The translations under genes were made by a program, and so were the position numbers. The notes under the pieces are model-generated. The model was not told where the DNA came from. It did no database searches and was given only the letters and a program-made list of their open reading frames with translations. Positions 1-9,101 of a stretch of DNA of 64,000 bases are shown here, piece by piece. Every line of letters begins with the position of its first letter. Position 1 is the stretch's first letter. The stretch comes from Cobetia sp. L2A1 (GTDB taxonomy: Bacteria > Pseudomonadota > Gammaproteobacteria > Pseudomonadales > Halomonadaceae): positions 1,550,001 through 1,614,000 of the forward strand of contig NZ_CP047025.1 of the NCBI RefSeq assembly GCF_009796845.1, read 5' to 3'.

Positions 1-51
1 CGCGCGTAGTTGCATCAACTCATCAGTCTTGCTTTCGCAACAGCTTTTCAT
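1..51 (-). CDS. Cation efflux (CDF-type) transporter, N-terminal fragment
   Basis: Only the first 17 codons lie in the window, reading MKSCCESKTDELMQLRA leftwards off the edge. A good ribosome binding site (AAGGAGG on the minus strand, 64-70) sits 12 bases before the ATG. The Cys-Cys start followed by a short charged helix resembles the N-terminus of small cation diffusion facilitator proteins that accompany MerR-type Zn/Cd/Pb regulators (family knowledge). The divergent neighbour is such a regulator and the operator between them points toward this gene. The product call rests on few residues plus context; another small metal-resistance protein is possible. Confidence 0.55.
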   Translation of the reverse strand, partial: MKSCCESKTDELMQLRA

Positions 52-80
52 AGGGTGTCTTGGCCTCCTTCAGAATTGCT

Positions 81-114
81 GTCAGCATGGGGGTTATAGC
101 TACTATAAGGTCAA
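81..114 (-). promoter_or_regulatory. MerR-type operator and promoter of the cation exporter
   Basis: On the minus strand a TTGACC -35 box (109-114) is followed by a 19-base spacer and a weak -10 (CATGCT, 84-89). Over-long 19-20 bp spacers are typical of promoters remodelled by MerR activators. The spacer holds the dyad TTATAG-TAG-CTATAA, very like known ZntR/CadR/PbrR operators. The promoter drives the partial gene at 1-51. Confidence 0.75.
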
Positions 115-165
115 GTGTTCACCGTACTGATATGGTAGACGGGAGCGATACCGTGGAGAGAAGTG

Positions 166-621
166 ATGAGAAAAGACGTTCCGGATAGCAATGCCACACC
201 GCCCGCTGACCACGTGATGACCATCGGGCAGCTGGCGGAGCGTGCCCAGGTGAAGTCAGTGACCATCCGCTACTACGAGAAACAGGGGTTGTTGTCACCC
301 GCGCGACGCAACGGCAGCGGCTATCGCGAATATGGAAGTGCTCAGCTCAAGCGACTGACCTTCATCCGCCGCAGTCGTCGGTTGGGTTTTACACTGGAGG
401 ACATTCGCGCCTTGCTGGGGCTGGCGGATCAACACGCACTGTCATGTGATCAGCTGGATGCGCGCATCGAGAATCAGCTGGCGCAGGTGCGCGAGCGACA
501 GCGCGATCTGGCGGCCATGGAGGCGGAGTTGGTACGCCTCACCTCCTGTTGTGCGGGCGGTATCATCTCCCAGTGCCGTATTGTCGAAGCGCTATCACAT
601 GCTCCCGCCTCGCCCACGTGA
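166..621 (+). CDS. MerR-family heavy-metal-responsive regulator (ZntR/CadR/PbrR-like)
   Basis: A 151-residue protein with an N-terminal winged helix (MTIGQLAERAQVKSVTIRYY), a long dimerisation helix and a C-terminal metal loop with Cys-Cys and then Cys (CCAGGIISQC). Together with the upstream Cys in ALSCDQ this matches the Cys pattern of Zn/Cd/Pb sensors and not the two-Cys CueR pattern. ATG at 166 is preferred over GTG at 163 because GGAG at 155-158 then lies 7 bases upstream. It is divergent from the exporter fragment at 1-51 and should activate it by remodelling the intergenic promoter. The exact metal cannot be told from sequence. Confidence 0.88.
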   Translation: MRKDVPDSNATPPADHVMTIGQLAERAQVKSVTIRYYEKQGLLSPARRNGSGYREYGSAQLKRLTFIRRSRRLGFTLEDIRALLGLADQHALSCDQLDARIENQLAQVRERQRDLAAMEAELVRLTSCCAGGIISQCRIVEALSHAPASPT

Positions 622-755
622 ATCACTGAGCAAGGCTATCGCCCCTGTTGCCCAGCCTCGCCAGCCGCTACAATGCCCGCCATTCGTTTTGTTCTGCTAT
701 TCACCACACAGTGTGCACGGCGTGCCCTCACGTCGAGCCGGATACCTTTCAGCCC

Positions 756-2345
756 ATGTCAGATTCCCAGATTGCCAAGGCGGCCGACATTCGCCGTACG
801 TTCGCCATCATCTCTCACCCCGATGCCGGTAAGACCACCATTACCGAGAAGCTGTTGCTGTTCGGGAATGCCATCCAGATGGCAGGGTCGGTCAAGAGCA
901 AGCGTGCTGATCGCCATGCGACATCCGATTGGATGAAGATGGAGCAAGAGCGCGGTATTTCTGTCACGACCTCCGTGATGCAGTTCCCCTATAAGGGCCG
1001 CATGGTCAATTTGCTGGATACACCAGGGCACGAGGATTTCTCGGAAGATACCTATCGTACGTTGACAGCAGTGGATTCGGCGCTGATGGTTATCGATGGT
1101 GCAAAAGGTGTCGAGGAACGTACGGTCAAGCTGATGGAGGTCTGTCGTCTTCGTACCACGCCGATCTTGACCTTCATCAACAAGATGGACCGTGAGACAC
1201 GTGATCCGATCGAAGTGATGGACGAAGTCGAGACAGTCCTGAATATCCAGTGTGCGCCAATGACCTGGCCGATTGGTGTCGGTAAAGGCTTCAAGGGCGT
1301 CTACCATTTCTATACTGATGAGATTCATCTCTACAAGCAGGGGCAGGGTAGTCGCATCCCTGATGATGTTCGCATCAAGGGCCTTGCAAGTCCGGAAGCC
1401 ATCAAGGTGCTGGGCGAAGACCTCGTCGAAGAGCTGAGCATGGAAGTGGAACTGGTGCGGGGCGCCTCGCACAAGTTCGATCTGGATGCTTATCGTCGTG
1501 GTGACTTGACGCCGGTCTACTTTGGTACCGCGATGGGCAATTTTGGTGTGCGCGAGATGCTTGATGGTTTCGTTGAATACGCGCCGCCGCCCCAGCCGCG
1601 TGATACCGATACTCGTGAGGTGACCGCTCACGACGGGCGCTTTACCGGTTTCGTCTTCAAGATTCAGGCGAACATGGACCCGAAGCATCGCGACCGCGTG
1701 GCCTTCCTGCGAGTCTGTTCAGGCAAGTACGAGAAGAACATGAAGATGCGCCATGTGCGTATCAACAAGGACGTCAAGATCCCTGATGCGCTGACCTTCA
1801 TGGCCGCTGATCGCTCTCACGTCGAAGAAGCCTGGCCGGGTGACATCATCGGGTTGCACAACCACGGTACGATCCAGATCGGCGATACCTTCACGGTGGG
1901 TGAAGACATGCGCTTCACGGGTATTCCTCACTTCGCACCGGAACTCTTCAAGCGTGTGCGTCTGAAGGATCCCCTCAAGATGAAGGCGTTGCAGAAGGGT
2001 CTTCAACAGCTGTCTGAAGAGGGCGCGACTCAGGTCTTCCAGCCCTTCGATAACAATGATCTGATCGTGGGTGCAGTAGGGACTCTGCAGTTCGATGTTG
2101 TCGCGCATCGCCTGAAGGAAGAGTACAAGGTTGAGTGCATGTACGAGGCGGTCAATGTAAAAACAGCGCGATGGATCTACTGTGATGACATCAAGATGCT
2201 TGAAGACTTCAAGCGTAAAGCCAGTACTAACCTTGCTTACGATGGTGGTGGTTGTCTGACGTACATCGCACCGACACGGGTCAATCTTCAATTGACCCAA
2301 GAGCGCTGGCCGGACATCACCTTCCTCGCCACACGCGAGCACTGA
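756..2345 (+). CDS. prfC: Peptide chain release factor 3 (RF3)
   Basis: A 529-residue translational GTPase that recycles RF1/RF2 from the ribosome. Visible are the P-loop HPDAGKTT (about residues 21-28), the switch segment RGISVTTS, G3 DTPGHEDF and G4 NKMD, followed by EF-G-like domains. The open frame extends upstream to 648, but ATG at 756 ([16 protein letters not shown]) aligns with known RF3 starts and gives the usual family length. The ribosome binding site is weak. A strong terminator follows at once, and the mscL and yjjV-like genes follow on the same strand. Confidence 0.97.
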   Translation: MSDSQIAKAADIRRTFAIISHPDAGKTTITEKLLLFGNAIQMAGSVKSKRADRHATSDWMKMEQERGISVTTSVMQFPYKGRMVNLLDTPGHEDFSEDTYRTLTAVDSALMVIDGAKGVEERTVKLMEVCRLRTTPILTFINKMDRETRDPIEVMDEVETVLNIQCAPMTWPIGVGKGFKGVYHFYTDEIHLYKQGQGSRIPDDVRIKGLASPEAIKVLGEDLVEELSMEVELVRGASHKFDLDAYRRGDLTPVYFGTAMGNFGVREMLDGFVEYAPPPQPRDTDTREVTAHDGRFTGFVFKIQANMDPKHRDRVAFLRVCSGKYEKNMKMRHVRINKDVKIPDALTFMAADRSHVEEAWPGDIIGLHNHGTIQIGDTFTVGEDMRFTGIPHFAPELFKRVRLKDPLKMKALQKGLQQLSEEGATQVFQPFDNNDLIVGAVGTLQFDVVAHRLKEEYKVECMYEAVNVKTARWIYCDDIKMLEDFKRKASTNLAYDGGGCLTYIAPTRVNLQLTQERWPDITFLATREH

Positions 2346-2367
2346 TTGCGCTATCGGTTGCTGACAT

Positions 2368-2402
2368 AAAAAACGCCACCCTTCGAGGTGGCGTTTTTTA
2401 TG
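2368..2402 (+). terminator. Rho-independent terminator of prfC
   Basis: GC-rich stem (ACGCCACC / GGTGGCGT) with a CTTCGA loop, flanked by A- and T-runs, 25 bases after the prfC stop. Confidence 0.9.
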
Positions 2403-2586
2403 TCATAACAATCTCCGGTTACTTAGCGTTTACCTTGTAAACCTTTTGGGAGGGCAATGCTCGCCATACTGCCACCGCTGGCATAATCGTCACGGGTGAA
2501 TCCAGTTACGGTTACGTGCCAGCCCCAATCATGCCCTCGGATATGCTGCAGAAAGGGCAGCGCCTTATTGATAATGGAGACAACAA

Positions 2587-3069
2587 ATGGCTGGTTTCAT
2601 GCAGGAATTCCGTGATTTCGCGGTCAAGGGTAATGTTGTCGATATGGCAGTAGGTATCATTATCGGGGGCGCCTTCACCCTTATTGTCAAAAGTCTTGTG
2701 GGTGACTTGCTCAATCCATTGATTGGCTTGTTGATCGGAGAGGTGGACTTCGCCAATTTCTTCGTTGTACTCAAGGAGGGAGCGGCAGCAGGGCCCTATG
2801 CAAGTCTTGATGCCGCCAAGGAGGCCGGCGCTGTCACGCTAAACTATGGCCTGTTCATCAATGCCATCATCAGCTTTGCGTTGGTAGCATTGGCTGTTTT
2901 CGTGTTGATTCGTCAGATCAACAAGTTGAAGAAAGAGGCCGAGGCAGAGCCAGAAGAAGTGACTGACAAGGATTGCCCTTACTGCTTGTCCAAAGTGCCA
3001 CTTGCCGCAACACGCTGTGGGCACTGTACGTCCGAGATCACATCCTTGACGCCTGTCGAAGTGGCTTGA
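2587..3069 (+). CDS. mscL: Large-conductance mechanosensitive channel MscL with C-terminal Cys4 motif
   Basis: A 160-residue inner-membrane channel that releases osmolytes on hypo-osmotic shock. The N-terminal amphipathic start MAGFMQEFRDFAVKGNVVDM, TM1 (about residues 17-45), periplasmic loop and TM2 (about 87-110) are classical. After the cytoplasmic helix the protein carries Cys130, Cys133, Cys144 and Cys147 (CPYC...CGHC), a zinc-ribbon-like knuckle absent from the E. coli protein (about 136 residues). The gene stands alone between two terminators. A similar tail may exist in other marine MscL proteins; I cannot check this here. Confidence 0.97.
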   Translation: MAGFMQEFRDFAVKGNVVDMAVGIIIGGAFTLIVKSLVGDLLNPLIGLLIGEVDFANFFVVLKEGAAAGPYASLDAAKEAGAVTLNYGLFINAIISFALVALAVFVLIRQINKLKKEAEAEPEEVTDKDCPYCLSKVPLAATRCGHCTSEITSLTPVEVA

Positions 3070-3174
3070 TATAGCCTGTTTCAGGGATGGCATATGTACC
3101 GTCATTACTGTGATCAGTACTTGGCAATACGATTCTTGCTATTTGAGTCTGTGATATCGCGTGAGCGGAGGCAG

Positions 3175-3213
3175 CAACAAAAAAACCGGCCATAATGGCC
3201 GGTTTTTTTGTTG
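3175..3213 (+). terminator. Terminator between mscL and yjjV-like gene
   Basis: Perfect 18-bp inverted repeat built on ACCGGCCA / TGGCCGGT with loop TAA, flanked by A-run and T-run, so it could work in both directions. It lies upstream of the next start codon at 3288. Confidence 0.92.
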
Positions 3214-3287
3214 CAACGATAAGCCAATCCGTGACCTTGCACATATGGTGCTTCATCATGTGCGAGATAGCCGCCCGGAGAGCGTTC

Positions 3288-4052
3288 ATGCTGATTGATA
3301 GTCACTGCCATCTGGATTTTGCTGTCTTTGACGGCGATCGAACACAGGTGCTGGCGCGCGCGATCGCCGCTGGTGTTGGTACTTTCCTCGTGCCCGCGAC
3401 AACGGCAGCAAGTTTTGAGAAGGTACAGGCACTTTCACGAGCGAACGTTCAGGTACATGCTGCACTAGGACTTCATCCCTATTTCATGTCTGAGCATGAT
3501 GACGGCGCTTTAGCAGTGCTCCGTGATGCGCTGATTGACAATTCTCAGGTGGTGGCAGTAGGAGAGTGCGGCTTTGATGCACGGCTGCCTGACCCACAAC
3601 AGCAATGGGAATTGTTTGATGCACAGCTCGCGATAGCAAAAGAGTTTTCGCTACCGGTCATCGTACATTGCGTGCGTGCCAATGATGAGGTGGCCAAGCA
3701 CCTACGTGAGGCTCGTCTGCCACGTGGGGGTATCATTCATGCGTTTGCTGGTAGCCAAGTGCAGGCTGAGCGCTTCCTCGCGCTAGGGTTTGTGCTAGGA
3801 CTGGGAGGCAGTGTGACCTATCCCCGTGCGCAGAAGCTGCGTCATGTCGTTACTCAATTGCCAGATGACGGCTTTGTCCTCGAGACGGATAGTCCGGATA
3901 TGCCATTGAGTGGTTATCAAGGACAAAGAAATGAGCCAGCGAGAATGGTACAGGTAGCGGAGGTGGTGGCTGAGCTGCGCGGAGTCCCTGTGCAGCATGT
4001 CGGGGAACTAACAACGACGAATGTTCGGCATGTTCTTCAACTCAGCGCCTGA
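3288..4052 (+). CDS. yjjV: TatD-family metal-dependent hydrolase, YjjV type
   Basis: A 254-residue TIM-barrel metal hydrolase of the TatD DNase family. Metal ligands visible are HxH in DSHCHLD, Glu in GECGFD, His in VIVHC, His in HAFAG and Asp in ETDSPDMP. The ETD-PDMPL-G-QGQ segment is specific to the YjjV branch, and prfC-yjjV proximity is also seen in E. coli. The frame opens at 3195 but begins inside a terminator; ATG at 3288 gives the canonical MLIDSHCHLD start. Substrate inside the family (3' DNA ends or others) is not settled by sequence. Confidence 0.92.
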   Translation: MLIDSHCHLDFAVFDGDRTQVLARAIAAGVGTFLVPATTAASFEKVQALSRANVQVHAALGLHPYFMSEHDDGALAVLRDALIDNSQVVAVGECGFDARLPDPQQQWELFDAQLAIAKEFSLPVIVHCVRANDEVAKHLREARLPRGGIIHAFAGSQVQAERFLALGFVLGLGGSVTYPRAQKLRHVVTQLPDDGFVLETDSPDMPLSGYQGQRNEPARMVQVAEVVAELRGVPVQHVGELTTTNVRHVLQLSA

Positions 4053-4067
4053 TCTAGACTGGTAACA

Positions 4068-6959
4068 GTGGCTAAGAAACGCATGCCACATTGCCCAGGA
4101 GGTCGCGTAATCATCGGTAAAGCAATGTTTCGTTCTTCAGTGTCTGATCCATCCTCTCGTGCGCTACACCACGAGACGCTTACTGCTTTTGATAATGAAA
4201 CGCTTTCCGATAATCCTCGCTATCGGTTCCTGCTGATTCCCCTACTGTTGATAGCATTGATATCAGCGGTTGGCTGGTTGTCCGTTAGCCAGGTAAATCA
4301 ACTACGTGATCATGATCGCCTGGCTGCCACACAGCGACTGACGCTATGGGTCGATACCCAGCAACGTATGCTAAGAGGGCAATTACGAGAGCATGCATAT
4401 TGGGAAGAAGCCGTCGAAGAAATGCTGCGTTTGCCTGTCCCTGACAAGGCGTGGCTCGATTATATGTATGGGCCCGAGTTCGCGATCAACACGGATATTC
4501 ATCTGATGGGTATCGTCCGTGGAAATGGCCGTGTGGCTGCGTGGAGTGAGCACGACGCCGATTCATCCAGGCAATGGCTAACCGAGCAGCCAGGAAGCTG
4601 GAGGCAGGCAATTTCAGGCTTGTTGGCAAGGGCCTGGGATGCCCCTACGGTGCCTCAGATCGCTTGGCTACAAGTGAATGGACAGTCTTGGTTGGTCGGA
4701 GTGCAGGGGCTTTATGGCGATGAAGACGCGCTGCCAGCGCGTAATAAACAAGGCTTGCTGGTGTTTGGTATTCCGATGACGGATGCAGTGCTCGATGAGC
4801 AGGCAGTCGTCCTCGGTTTGAATGGTCTGAAAGTCGTCAGTAATCAATTATCAGAGCCAGCCGTTGCTGACCGGGTCTGCATGCCGCTGCCTCAGGTGCT
4901 TGACCAGGATGGGCCGCACAACAGTTCTCGAGCTTGCTGGCGAGATGAAAGCCGAGGCGTAGAGCTGCTGTTGAATCTTGGTGGGCCGTTAGCGGCACTA
5001 TTGCTCGTCATTTTACTGGCTGTCATCGGGGCGTGCTGCATGATCTGGCGCGATAATCTGCGCCGCAATAGAAGTCGTGCCAAAGATGTGCATTGTGCTG
5101 CTCAGCTCGATTTGCATCATCAATTCAATGAACAGTTTCTGACGGTACCCTACGAGACGCACAATCAGGAACATGCCAAGGCGACACTCTCGCAATATCT
5201 GCGTCGCGTGCGCGAGATGGTCGGTGCGGAAGTTATCATCTACCGACGGGAGGTGGGGAATCCGAGTGCGGGCTATCTGATTCTTCAAAGCCACGACGAG
5301 CGTGAATGGCTAAGTGAGGCATCGTTAAAGCGTGACCCTCTCTGGCGTTTGCCCGCCGGGGCAATTCGAATCAATAACCCTGAATTCCTGACGAAGGGCA
5401 TTGAGGATCGTGCATCGCTGCTTTGTCAGCGTTTGGGGGCGAGTCAGTTGTTGGGCTTTTCAGTCTCACCGCATCCAGGCCGAAGCGAGCTATTGTTGAT
5501 CGCGAGCCGCGGTAACGTCCTTGACGAAGCCGCACTGATGCCGGTATTGGACAGAACGCTGAATACACTGGTCATTCGTGGGTTAGAGCAGGAAAGAATA
5601 TTGCTGCAGCATCAATTGTTACAGGAGCGGGAAATTGATGCCGATACGGGACTATTGAGCCGTGAAGGCATGTTGCGACTGATCAAGATGCGTATCGACC
5701 AGCTTGGTGATGTTTCGCCGATGGATGGCTTTGTACTGATGGCTATTCGTATTGGTGGTCTTCAGGAGCTTTACGAGCACGAAGGGGCAAGCCTTGGAAA
5801 CTATCAGTTAGAACTGGCGCAGAAGCGCATTGTCTCGCTACTGGGCAATACTGGGCATATGGCGCGCTTGGAAACGGATCGTTTGCTGATCATGGTTCAG
5901 CGTCGTTTGCTGGAGGCAACTCGTGGCGGTATCAGCGGTTGGCTGGATAGTTTGTTGAGTGCTGTTCGCTATAAGGTCACGTTAGATAAAGAGGCGATCT
6001 ATCTGCATGCGAGCCTTGGCATCAGTCGCTATCCCGAAGATGGCCAGCAGATGGATGCCTTAGTGTATCGAAGTGAACGTGCGCTTCATGACACCTTGCA
6101 GCTCAAAAGAGAATGGCATTTCTTTAATGAGGAAGCCGGACGCGAAGTACGCCGCCTCAAGCAGCTGGAAGCCGAGTTCATTGTGGGTCTTAGGGAAGGG
6201 CAATTGCGCCTCCATCTTCAGCCGATCGTGGATGGTTGTGATGGGACACTCATGCTTTCCGAGGTATTGGTTCGTTGGCAGCATCCCGATCGTGGTTTGA
6301 TGGGATCAGCGGATTTCTTGCCAATCGTCGAATCGGCGAGGCTCGATGTAGCGCTGGGTCGCTGGGTGCTCAAGGAAAGTATTGCGACCTTGATTAGGGT
6401 ACATGAAGCTGGTCATGCGCTGCATTTGAGTGTCAATGTTACCGTGCGGCATATGATGGACAAGCGTTTCTTGTCTGATCTGGACTGGCTATTCCGCCAT
6501 CCTGAACTGTGCCAACAATTGACATTGGAACTGGTGGAAAGCCAGCTACCTGATGACATACAGACACTGGCGATACTGTTCCAGACAATACGCGGCCACG
6601 GTGTGGCATTGGCGCTGGATGATTTTGGCACTGGCTATTCATCGCTGTCCCAACTTCAGAGTTTACCGTTTGATAAACTCAAGATTGATCGGCAGTTTGT
6701 AATTGGTCTGGGCGAGGGTTCCAATCAGGGGCGTGCCATGATTGACGCCATGATGGGATTGGCGGAAGCCTTTCAGCTATCGGTAGTTGCAGAGGGGATA
6801 GAAACACCGGAACAGCGGGCAGCTTTGATCGCTCACGGATGTACACTGCATCAAGGGTATCTTTATTCTCGTCCAGTACCAGCACAAGAGCTTATTGAGC
6901 ACCTAATGGCGGGTGACCATTGGTTGCCGGCATCACTGCCCACATTGGATTCTCTCTGA
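4068..6959 (+). CDS. CHASE4-sensor protein with degenerate GGDEF and intact EAL domain (c-di-GMP phosphodiesterase)
   Basis: A 963-residue membrane signalling protein. A first TM helix (about residues 53-70) and a second (about 303-325) bracket a periplasmic segment resembling CHASE4. A GAF-like region follows, then a GGDEF fold whose signature is lost (RLETDRLLIM in place of RLGGDEF), then an EAL domain. The EAL keeps its catalytic set: SEVLVRW, the Asn of VNVT, TLELVES, DDFGTG, KIDRQF, VAEGIET and QGYLYSRP. So it should hydrolyse c-di-GMP, the GGDEF part being at most regulatory. The start is uncertain: GTG at 4068, ATG at 4083 and ATG at 4125 are all in frame and none has a strong ribosome binding site. 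Confidence 0.88.
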   Translation: MAKKRMPHCPGGRVIIGKAMFRSSVSDPSSRALHHETLTAFDNETLSDNPRYRFLLIPLLLIALISAVGWLSVSQVNQLRDHDRLAATQRLTLWVDTQQRMLRGQLREHAYWEEAVEEMLRLPVPDKAWLDYMYGPEFAINTDIHLMGIVRGNGRVAAWSEHDADSSRQWLTEQPGSWRQAISGLLARAWDAPTVPQIAWLQVNGQSWLVGVQGLYGDEDALPARNKQGLLVFGIPMTDAVLDEQAVVLGLNGLKVVSNQLSEPAVADRVCMPLPQVLDQDGPHNSSRACWRDESRGVELLLNLGGPLAALLLVILLAVIGACCMIWRDNLRRNRSRAKDVHCAAQLDLHHQFNEQFLTVPYETHNQEHAKATLSQYLRRVREMVGAEVIIYRREVGNPSAGYLILQSHDEREWLSEASLKRDPLWRLPAGAIRINNPEFLTKGIEDRASLLCQRLGASQLLGFSVSPHPGRSELLLIASRGNVLDEAALMPVLDRTLNTLVIRGLEQERILLQHQLLQEREIDADTGLLSREGMLRLIKMRIDQLGDVSPMDGFVLMAIRIGGLQELYEHEGASLGNYQLELAQKRIVSLLGNTGHMARLETDRLLIMVQRRLLEATRGGISGWLDSLLSAVRYKVTLDKEAIYLHASLGISRYPEDGQQMDALVYRSERALHDTLQLKREWHFFNEEAGREVRRLKQLEAEFIVGLREGQLRLHLQPIVDGCDGTLMLSEVLVRWQHPDRGLMGSADFLPIVESARLDVALGRWVLKESIATLIRVHEAGHALHLSVNVTVRHMMDKRFLSDLDWLFRHPELCQQLTLELVESQLPDDIQTLAILFQTIRGHGVALALDDFGTGYSSLSQLQSLPFDKLKIDRQFVIGLGEGSNQGRAMIDAMMGLAEAFQLSVVAEGIETPEQRAALIAHGCTLHQGYLYSRPVPAQELIEHLMAGDHWLPASLPTLDSL

Positions 6960-7012
6960 CAAGACCCGGTGAGTCTTTACCGTTGTCTTTCAACGCCCCT
7001 CATCAATGTCTC

Positions 7013-7050
7013 CAATACCCCCGCTCACTATCTGTTGGACGGGGGTATTG
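7013..7050. terminator. Inverted repeat between convergent genes
   Basis: Perfect 11-bp arms (CAATACCCCCG / CGGGGGTATTG) around a 16-base loop, placed between the EAL gene and the convergent ygfZ. There is no T-run on either side, so a terminator function is only presumed. Confidence 0.5.
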
Positions 7051-7103
7051 TGGTATCTGAAAGAGGACTGAAAGAAGGCTCTTCTGGCTGGAGAGGGTGT
7101 GCC

Positions 7104-8150
7104 TTAGTCCTTGAGGCGCTCCGGGTCGCGTCGCTCGACTTCGTAGGGAAGGGTTACGCGAGTCAATGGCTGCTGTGTCTCAAGCTTCAAGGTGGCATTT
7201 TCATCGCGCAAGCTAACGACAGCTAGTACTTCCAAGGCGCCGTCGGGCGTATGGGCAGCGGTCAATACTTCACCCAATGCCTTGTCATTGCCATCCATTA
7301 CCTTGGTGCCAGCGGTAGGCAGAGTCATTTCTTGACGATAGGTCAAGCGCATCAAACGCTTCTTTACCTGGCCACGAAAATGCGCGCGTGCTACCACCTC
7401 CTGTCCGGTATAGCAGCCCTTCTTGAAACTGATGGCAGCCAGTGCCTCGAGATTGAGCATTTGCGGCAACCAGCTATCCATCTGTATAGACGTAACCCAT
7501 TGCAGTCCCGCGCAGATATCCCCCAACGTCCAGCTTCTGCTATCAGCAGGCGTAACTCCGGCTTCAAGTAGTCGTTGCGTTATCTCAGCCACCTGTGTCT
7601 CGTTACCTATCAGTACTGCGCGTGGCTCTGCTTGAGCAGGCTGCCGAGCCAGTACGATGCTGTCTTTGGTCAGCATGGCAAAGTCGTGTGATGCCAGCAT
7701 CTGCTCGCCATCGACGAGGTTTGCAGCTGATAACAATGCGTCTACACCGCTGATCCCGATGACCTTCAGTGTGTCGGATACCTCGAGTGTTACCTTGTAG
7801 AAGGGAGCAAACTTCGCCAGGTGAGCACGAAGAGGCTCGGCGGTGCCGGTTGGCATCAACATCCAGAGTCTTTCTGGGGTCACACGTATCAGCTGGGCCA
7901 TCCCCAGAATCCGCCCCTTGGGCGTACAAAAGGCGGTCAAGGGAGCAAGACTGCCATCCACCAGTGTCAGCTGCTGGGACGTCTGGCCTTGGAGAAAGCG
8001 TTCACCATCCTTTCCGCTGACCTCAAGTATCTCGAATGTCTCTAGCGGTGCAAGATAGTGGCTATCACATACGAGGGTCTCCAGTGTCAGACTGCCGTCG
8101 TCAGCAGAGTGATAGCCGTGTTGCTGCATCAAGGCTTTGAGCGTATTCAT
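7104..8150 (-). CDS. ygfZ: tRNA-modifying protein YgfZ (folate-binding, Fe-S maintenance)
   Basis: A 348-residue GcvT-like protein that supports Fe-S enzymes such as MiaB with folate. The hallmark motif KGCYTGQE is present (in ISFKKGCYTGQEVVARAHFRG), with the N-terminal VSGKDGERFLQGQTSQ segment. ATG at 8150 is preferred over the in-frame TTG at 8156 because AGGA lies about 9 bases upstream of the ATG. The gene is divergent from the small HMA-fold gene and convergent with the EAL gene. Confidence 0.95.
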   Translation of the reverse strand: MNTLKALMQQHGYHSADDGSLTLETLVCDSHYLAPLETFEILEVSGKDGERFLQGQTSQQLTLVDGSLAPLTAFCTPKGRILGMAQLIRVTPERLWMLMPTGTAEPLRAHLAKFAPFYKVTLEVSDTLKVIGISGVDALLSAANLVDGEQMLASHDFAMLTKDSIVLARQPAQAEPRAVLIGNETQVAEITQRLLEAGVTPADSRSWTLGDICAGLQWVTSIQMDSWLPQMLNLEALAAISFKKGCYTGQEVVARAHFRGQVKKRLMRLTYRQEMTLPTAGTKVMDGNDKALGEVLTAAHTPDGALEVLAVVSLRDENATLKLETQQPLTRVTLPYEVERRDPERLKD

Positions 8151-8379
8151 GAACAAGCATCCTGTTGCGAGGTAGGCGAGGTGTCAGCCTGTCGCCGACA
8201 TTCCTGATGACAGCATTGTCACGCGCCAGCTGCCGACTGTCAGCCCCTGTCGTCCATGAGCCCTATATTCTCTATGCGAGGACTTATGCCGGCTCTGTCC
8301 CACGAACATAACCGTGCTACCCTTGGCGGCTGCAATGCGTCTCGGCGCGCTCATTTCTCCGCATGACAGGAACTACACG

Positions 8380-8571
8380 ATGGCCAGTTTTTCCCTGACG
8401 TTGATCGGCGTCGAAAGTGTCAACGACGTTAACAAGGTCACCACGGCGCTAATGATGATGGATGGCGTCAAGGAAGCCGAAGTCGGGCGCGGATTTGCTG
8501 AGGTTGATGGTCAGGTGCGCTATGAGGCTGTGGTCAAGGTGGTAGAGAAGGCGGGCTACAAGGTCAAGTGA
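8380..8571 (+). CDS. Small HMA-fold protein lacking the CxxC metal motif
   Basis: A 63-residue protein (MASFSLTLIGVESVNDVNKV ... AGYKVK) whose length and beta-alpha-beta pattern follow heavy-metal-associated (HMA/CopZ) domains. The metal loop that normally reads GMxCxxC is replaced by IGVESVND and no cysteine is present, so it is unlikely to bind Cu(I) in the usual way. ATG at 8380 has AGGA about 9 bases upstream. It lies 44 bases before the osmC-like gene and may be co-transcribed. Function unknown. Confidence 0.75.
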   Translation: MASFSLTLIGVESVNDVNKVTTALMMMDGVKEAEVGRGFAEVDGQVRYEAVVKVVEKAGYKVK

Positions 8572-8615
8572 TCCGGTCAGCCCCTTGCGTGTAATAACGA
8601 CAGGGAAGATAACGC

Positions 8616-9041
8616 ATGAGCATCGAGGTAATTACTCGTCAGTCAGGAAGTTTCGTTCAGCGCGTCAAGGTCGGAAGCTTCGATGAGTTGTTGGTAGATA
8701 TTCCTGCGGTGGTCGGGGGCGACGACAGTGCCCCTGATCCTCATGACTACTTTGACCTGTCGCTAGGTGCCTGCAAGTCGATCACCGTGTTGATGTACGC
8801 ACGGCGAAAGGCACTGCCGCTGGCGAAAATCATGACGACCGTGGATCGTGATGACAGCGACGAGCGGCGGGGCGAGTATCGCCTCACTGTTAGCATGCAG
8901 TTCATCGCCGAGCCCGGCAGCAAGCTCGATGAGGCGACGCGGGCACGCTTGCTCGAGATATCGGAGCGTTGTCCGATTCATCGTCTGATGACCAGTAGTC
9001 AGGTTTCGGTAGTGAGTCGAGAGGCTAGCATTGATGCCTGA
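8616..9041 (+). CDS. OsmC-family peroxiredoxin-like protein
   Basis: A 141-residue OsmC/Ohr-family protein. The two redox cysteines lie where expected: LGACKSITV in the central helix and SERCPIHRLM near the C-terminus. Members reduce organic or lipid hydroperoxides in the cytoplasm. It follows the HMA-fold gene and precedes uvrB by 60 bases. The sequence resembles the YhfA/OsmC side of the family more than Ohr; the precise substrate is not decided. Confidence 0.9.
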   Translation: MSIEVITRQSGSFVQRVKVGSFDELLVDIPAVVGGDDSAPDPHDYFDLSLGACKSITVLMYARRKALPLAKIMTTVDRDDSDERRGEYRLTVSMQFIAEPGSKLDEATRARLLEISERCPIHRLMTSSQVSVVSREASIDA

Positions 9042-9101
9042 TAAGGCTCGCGTGGCGAGTCGCCAGTTGAATAGCGCCATGACCGCCACCATTGAGAACG
9101 C

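Noticed and set aside
759..1688. A 309-codon open frame antisense to prfC, and similar long antisense frames in other genes (for example 55384-56184)
   Set aside because: They lie wholly inside well-recognised genes, have no ribosome binding site or family match, and reflect codon bias on the other strand.
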